A program made the translations under genes and the position numbers. A stretch of 64,000 nt of DNA from Perkinsus olseni (taxonomy: Eukaryota; Perkinsozoa; Perkinsida), in NCBI GenBank assembly GCA_013115125.1, contig JABANN010000122.1, forward strand, positions 1 through 64,000. Direction: 5' to 3'. The notes under the pieces are model-generated. The model was not told where the DNA came from. It did no database searches and worked only from the letters and a program-made list of their open reading frames with translations. Below, piece after piece: positions 58,317 to 64,000 of the stretch. Each line of letters starts with the position of its first letter. Positions within the stretch are counted from its first letter, which is position 1.

Positions 58317-61300
58317 CTACGCTGCATCAGGTGCGGACGGTAAACTCGGTAAGCCTTCTTCTGCTTGGATTGGTGGTGTGTGTACGCCTGCAGTCGTGCC
58401 CTCTTCACTGACCTCGTTAGATGTACGAGGGGTAGGTGGTGGTGGGAAGGTATCCGATAGGTCAGCAACAACATCTGGGATCTTGATCACAGGCAGCACG
58501 TCGTCGTCATCATCAGGTCTTCTTGTTCCCTCATTGATTATCTTCTCTCCATTAGACCATGTTGCATTAGTGGTAACACCATTATGTACCTCTAGACCAT
58601 GACCATCTCGTACACCCTAACAATGGTATACCCAATATGCTACCGCTGCTGCTGCTACCGCTGTTGATGTTGCTAACCTGTTTGAAGTGTCCATCATACA
58701 TATACCCATCTGGACCTTTCAGTATACCATGTCCACTAGCATATCCTTTATCATCCAACATACCAGCATATCTGTTCATCATCATCATCATCATCATCAC
58801 AAATCAATGGCACAATCATCGTCACTTACGTATAACCAAGTTTAGTATATGTAATTTGGACGCTCTGGCCTGTAGCATTACAGCAACGACCACTCAACCA
58901 CTCTGCCTCGATGACCACCTACACTAGGACACGTGATAACAACGGGAACAACGCTCTTGGTGTGGTATTGAAGTGATGTTAATAATGATAACGAGTGTTG
59001 TTGTTATTACACCCTCATTCACGCAGGTTAGAGTACCACTGCCTGTCCTCTGGCCGGCCACCCATGAGCCTTCATACTCGTATCTTATACAACATGATGA
59101 TGGTAATGATAATATGGAGTTCGAAGTTACTTATTAAGATATACACAAGTACCACTACCATTGGGTAGATCATTCTTAAACCCACCAACATATACTCTGG
59201 ACGATGGATTACTAGGGGAAGTACTGAGACATGTTCATGTAGAGCGGCGCTATGAACATCATCATCACTCACCGTAGTTGACCATTGCCACATCGTTTAT
59301 TGCAATGATATTCCCCAATATAGATGTTACCCTCAGGATCGGTGAAGCGTCCAACACCCTCCTTCATACCATTCCCTGCACTATTCTCTAGTAGGCATAG
59401 TTGTTGTATTGTTGTTATTACTGAATTCTCCTTCATAAACGTTCCGGTCCTTATCAACTAAGCATCCATAACCATCATAACGGTTATTAGAGAAATGCCC
59501 ACTGTACTTCTCTCCAGTCGCCTTATGAGCGCTCCTATCACATAGTGACGATGGTGGTGGTGGTGGTGGATGTGGTACTACTACCTCCCATTGCCCTCTC
59601 TTTTATCATCCTTCCATTCACCATCATACACATACCCTCCATCTTCACACACTAGTTCGCCCCAACCATTACGCAAGTCATTACACCAATTACCATCATA
59701 ACTGAATAATGACGCATCTTAAACAAAGCCACGACCATGCTGCTGCTGCTGCTGCTGCTGTTTACACGATATTGTGTGATGGGCAGATGTACTTCCCACG
59801 ACCATGTCGTTTACCATGTAGCCATTGACCAACATACTGACATCAGAGGCTACTCATGGTCCTTAGTGATGCTGCTGCTGCTGCTCACCTCGTCACCATT
59901 ATCCCAGGTAGCATACCCTTCCCCACTACTCGTTGGTCTCTTTAGGAGACGACGACCCTACCAGTAGTATGAGTAGTAGTATTAGGAGGGGAGGGCCTTA
60001 CCTTGGATGATGATTTACCCTTCTGTGGAGGCTCTCCAGTGGCTGAGGCTAGTATAGCTGTTCCTTCTGATAAATGCTGAACACAACATGAACACCACCA
60101 CCACCTGGTAGGGAGATGATACCTGAGTCGACCGCCACTTGGCGTAGTTGCTAGTTTGCCTCCATCTATCAGCAAAGGTATTCGTAGACTGTGGGTTACT
60201 GCGTATCCTCGAGGCCTGGGTCTGTAGCCAACCCAACCAATACTTCTGTATAACACCTACAAGGGGTCTGTGTAGTCGTCAACAACCACAACACCAACAA
60301 CAATGCGTACTTATTATATTATCCGTAGCCTTAGTGATAGCAGACGTCTCGTCAGGTACATCCTCGCCTGACCAGCAACAACAACAACAGAGTCCCTCCC
60401 AGTCTACCACAGCCCAGTAGCCCACTTGATCCAAGCTTAGCTGAGCTGCTATCCTCGATGCCTGCTGCTGCTGACCCCTCGTTAGGCTGTAGCAGTAACA
60501 GGGAATACTCAGTATTGTGCAGTAGTAGTATGATGGCCTACCCTCTCCGATGAATCACTATCATCATCATTATCGTCATCATCAGTGATCTCATCATCTT
60601 CTTCAACACCAATAGGTGGCTCAAGTGATAGGGGTATTAGTAGATGATCATAGTCTCCACCAGTAGTAGTGCCCTTATTTGATACAACATCATCGTCATC
60701 ATCTTGACCAGGCCAGCCACTCGACTGTAAGTTGATATCGGTCATGATGTTATCTCTAACATTACTCCTCTCATGAACGTAGCTACCGAGAATACTCGAC
60801 GACGACGAAGACAGCGACGACGAGGAGGAGGAGGAACCTGCGGTTGGGTAATGGATGATCCCAGATGATGTTGTGGACTACCTTTGTGATGACGTCGTCG
60901 TGTACGCCTCGAAGTAAGGATGAGTCGATGGACATCGTCTGTTAAGCCATGAAGAGTCTTCATTAACTTCTTCTCATCTTTATCCAGTTTCAGGTACTTC
61001 ATAAGCTCCTTCCCAGCATCATCCACCCCGCCTATCTTGTTGGTACTGAATAGGAATGATAGGTATGAGTATAGTACTACTACTATCGTATTGGTATTAC
61101 ACCACAGTCCTCTTGTCCATGTCCACGATGATGTCAGCTTGGAGGCTACGATGAGACAATAACAAGGAATTACTTGTACCAATGAGGAAGCCTCGGCACT
61201 GAATAGTAGTAATAATAATAAGGATGATGGGTTTACTGGTCTATCTATCGTCACTTGATAAAGGTCGTCCATGAGCTCCAATGAGACGTAGGTGTAAAGC

Positions 61301-63235
61301 GGGCATCTCCCATTAAATAAGCATAAGGGTAGACCATGCCGCTTCAGTGTATAGGAGGGAGCCCCAAACCCTGGACTGCAGATCAATAATCATCATGATG
61401 ACATTAACGCATGGATGCTCATTCAAGTAGTATCACCTATTGAAGCCTAGATAGTTCTGACCAGGCGGTAGGCATGCTAGTATAGCTAAGACGGTACTGG
61501 ACGCCACTCTAGCCTTGGATGAGTATACAATAACTCTTCGCTCTAGCATCACTGCCTGAGGGGTGGTCAGATGATGACGATGCTGGGATGGGATGGTACG
61601 GAGAGTATGGTGGAGTAGCTCACCTTAACAATCCACCAGAGTTTATCATCCAATGCTCGGATAAGTGAGACAACATCAATGCCTCTATGCAGCTCATACG
61701 GACCTACCGATAGTGTACCCTGATGGTGATAATACACTGATTACTCATATTCTGCCATTGAGTAGTCCTATTCAGCTGCTCTACCATCGTCTGTAGTATC
61801 GCTACATCTCCAAAGTCCATTTGCTGATTATGAATAGATGATCAGCATCCATTGTTAGTAATCAATGACGACGTACTTGGAAATATGATACAATTATACA
61901 CTCTACCCTCTGGAGGAGGTTGCCGAAGAATGGTACTTTAGATAGGACCACTACCGCTTTCTGAGTAACACGCTCATGTACACTGGTGATACTAGTCGGA
62001 GAGCAGTATCATCACCTGGACGTATCCTCTTGTTACATCCTTATCTTTATGTATCAACCGACTAGCAGGTACACGGTAGTATATGGATACTCCGAACATG
62101 AGCTCTGATCACCATCAACATCATTAGGATGTAGTGTATGGTATTACCTCCACAATGGGTAGGGAGGATCATGTACACGTAATCAGGCCTAATGGATAAT
62201 AGAGTAAACGTACAGGGATTCGAACCGGTGACCTATCTTTCACTACTTACTTGTTACTATGAGCACCATCTGGTAAGGCAAGCATGGGAATCCATGGCAA
62301 TACTGATGCCAGATCAGTCTTAAGGGATGATGGGGTGGCATCATATTTGATTGGTGCATAGGAGTCAACACTAGGGTAACTTGATAAGGCTACTATCCGA
62401 TTGGCAGAGTTATCGCTGAATTCAACCAGGGAGGCGCCTAAGAAGGATACCTAGTGAGAACAACCCCACTGGGGAGTAGAAACAGAAGGCACACCCTGAC
62501 GACCACTTACAATCATCTTCGCTCAACTCAGGAGCATAGACATACTCTATACATGGGCCGTGGTAGTGATGGAAGTTCACAACCTGAATGATGGCGATGA
62601 TGACCATGACAACAACAACAACAGTAGTAGTAATGCAGGGAAGCGCGTAATAGAGGCAGAGCACCAGCACCTACCGCAACAGCACATATAGCATTGCCAT
62701 GAGCTGTTGGGTCGTAGAGACAAGCCTCGGTGGTGGTGGATGATGAAGAGGCCGCCGACTGAGGGAAGGATAGCCTTCCTAGATTATCATAATACGACTA
62801 ATGATGATGATGCTCACCATTGATGATGCAGTGGTGGTATCTATGCCTCCTTCTCTTCTCTTATGTCGATGATGGTGATGCTTCCCTTTATGACCATTAG
62901 CATAGACAATACTCCGAGCATTGGCTGATGACCCCCCACCACGCCCGCCCTCTATTAATGCTCTAACCATAGCGTATCTACAGCCAGCAATGCAACCACC
63001 AATGTTATACAGTAACATCATCATCATCATCACCCTTGATCATCTTCTACAGTAGAGGTGAGGTCATCATCATCATCATCACTACCGATCTCGTAGATTG
63101 TAGGACTGCTACTAGGGGGGCCTGAGTTCTTGGTAACAACTCTTGGCTACTACAAACATGCCTACCTTCACCACGACCACCAACGCTGGTTGAATGGAGG
63201 AGGGGATTCATATCATCTACAGCTAGCCTTGAGAG

Positions 63236-63274
<39 letters not shown>

Positions 63275-63394
63275 GCCTGAGAGTCCTGCTACTATCCCTA
63301 ACTGTCATCAGGCCCTACCTGATGAGGAGCCATCAGAAGACTCAGAGTCCTTATCGAACCGTCGCTGTACAGAATTCTTCAATTTCTTGAACAT
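58317..63394 (-). CDS. AVL9-type DENN protein with C-terminal MORN repeats
   Basis: About 25 small exons. The start at 63392-63394 (MFKKLKNSVQRRFDKDSESS) is followed by a low-complexity N-terminus. The DENN part reads VVNFHHYHGPCIEYVYAPEL, SVLPWIPMLALPDGAHSN, PDYVYMILPTHCG, MFGVSIYYRVPASRL, RVTQKAVVVLSKVPFFGNL, RGIDVVSLIRALDDKLWW, AVMLERRVIVYSSKARV, HGLPLCLFNGRCPLYTYVSL, and GFLIGTSNSLLLSHRSLQAD. This order is that of AVL9. A Ser/Asp-rich linker and KYWLGWLQTQASRIR with RWRQTSNYAKWR follow, like the AVL9 tail. Then in-phase exons add MORN units: EGYATWDNGDEYVGQWLHGK, YVYDGEWKDDKREGNGR, GVGRFTDPEGNIYIGEY and GHGILKGPDGYMYDGHF. A Pro-rich tail ends at a TAG at 58317. AVL9 acts in late Golgi export; MORN units bind membranes or scaffolds. 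The fusion rests on matching exon phases. Confidence 0.82.
63236..63273. repeat. (GAT)n microsatellite in a 5' intron of the AVL9-MORN gene
   Basis: Twelve GAT units, on the minus strand (ATC)n. It lies between the first exon (ending SSDGSSS) and the exon starting PPSSSPTIYEIG. Confidence 0.85.
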
Positions 63395-63932
63395 GTATTG
63401 ACAAGCAGAGCAAAACAAGCTTAATCGATTGGACTGGGCATCTTATCGCACGTCATTGTTGTTATCATTTACGTCAGCCTGCCACCGTACATCCCCTCAT
63501 CACTATCCCTCCTCTCAGTGGTGATATGAGCTTGAGCTCAGAACGAAGGTATTGAGTATAGCCCCTTATCGAGGAGAAGGCTACGTACTACGATGATGGG
63601 TTGAGTGTAGAATCAGAGGACGCTGTCCGCGACCAACTAGTATAACACAAGACTAGCATCTCGAGAAGCCAGTGGTGAATTCGAGTAGTAGTAGTAGTAG
63701 TAGAAGAGGTAGGTAACTTCTCTCATCAATGTTAACGGTCATACTACCGCCGCCGCCGCCGCTGCAGCTGCTGGTGCGGGTTGTAAGTATACATCCGCCC
63801 CGAAAGGTGGCCAAGTCCACAACTCGTGAATGTACCAGCGTTTGAGGAACATCTGAGATAGCGTTTATAAATGGGCAGAAATGATGATGAGGATTACTGC
63901 TGTGGTGGCACAGTCCTCATCTTCTTGGTCTT
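63395..63932. other. Intergenic, no supported gene
   Basis: About 0.5 kb with (AGT)n near 63691-63712 and a GCC-type run near 63750-63765. No supported gene; it should contain the promoter of the AVL9-MORN gene. Confidence 0.4.
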
Positions 63933-64000
63933 CTATACATCTTCCTCCGGCTCAGAGTCATTGCTGACTAGAGCCTCTACCAACCTCTTAGCAGTGAATA
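63933..64000 (-). CDS. C-terminal exon of a gene running off the right edge
   Basis: An open minus-strand frame ending RLVEALVSNDSEPEEDV at a TAG at 63933-63935. The acidic end is typical of a protein C-terminus. Too short to identify. Confidence 0.4.
   Translation of the reverse strand, partial: FTAKRLVEALVSNDSEPEEDV

Noticed and set aside
60742-60745. Apparent ATGA overlap between a DENN gene end and a new gene start
   Set aside because: A different frame runs open through the junction and joins the AVL9-like tail exons in phase, so one gene is the simpler reading.
62215-62240. GGATTCGAACC, resembling the T-arm of a tRNA on the minus strand
   Set aside because: The flanks do not form the acceptor, D and anticodon arms, and the word lies in an intron between two conserved AVL9 exons.

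Overview
This window reads as nuclear DNA of a unicellular eukaryote. Most genes are cut by many short GT...AG introns, usually about 45-100 nt. The protein set (ALG1, ALG11, TIM23, TMEM115, COQ5, branched-chain E1-alpha, ribosomal eL20) is eukaryotic. A nucleoside phosphorylase that resembles the Plasmodium enzyme, together with the intron style and composition, suggests an alveolate, most likely a Perkinsus-like perkinsozoan. That placement is an inference, not a search result. All exon chains below were built by hand from reading frames, splice dinucleotides and family motifs, so exon edges are provisional.

Left part (1-24.7 kb) is gene-dense. In order: the 3' part of a serine carboxypeptidase (+), an intronless class II CPD photolyase (+), a sucrose/SLC45-type sugar transporter (-), an aspartate carbamoyltransferase with a PyrI-type zinc tail (-), a two-helix RNase kappa/V-ATPase f-like protein (+), an unidentified acidic protein (+), TMEM115 (-), TIM23 (-), ALG1 (-), an unidentified RG- and Ala-rich protein (-), ribosomal protein eL20 (+), uridine/purine nucleoside phosphorylase (-) and a FkbM-type methyltransferase (-).

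Middle part (24.7-45.8 kb) is sparser. It holds small secreted proteins, three of which share one six-cysteine framework. Related 38-bp and 47-bp tandem repeats lie downstream of two of them. There is also a long coiled-coil gene (-), an acidic protein (+), ALG11 (+) and a HAD-type protein (-). The non-coding DNA here is packed with unrelated perfect palindromes that have 0-4 nt loops.

Right part (45.9-64 kb) is rich in trinucleotide microsatellites, many inside introns. It holds a type I membrane protein (+), a Ser-rich protein (+), a MYND-Aha1 fusion (+), two unidentified genes, COQ5 (-), branched-chain 2-oxoacid dehydrogenase E1-alpha (-), a four-helix membrane protein (+) and a large AVL9/DENN protein ending in MORN repeats (-).

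Functional themes are the early ER steps of N-glycan assembly (ALG1, ALG11), mitochondrial import and metabolism (TIM23, COQ5, E1-alpha), pyrimidine and nucleoside metabolism (aspartate carbamoyltransferase, nucleoside phosphorylase), and Golgi/secretory traffic (TMEM115, AVL9). No rRNA, tRNA or CRISPR array was found.
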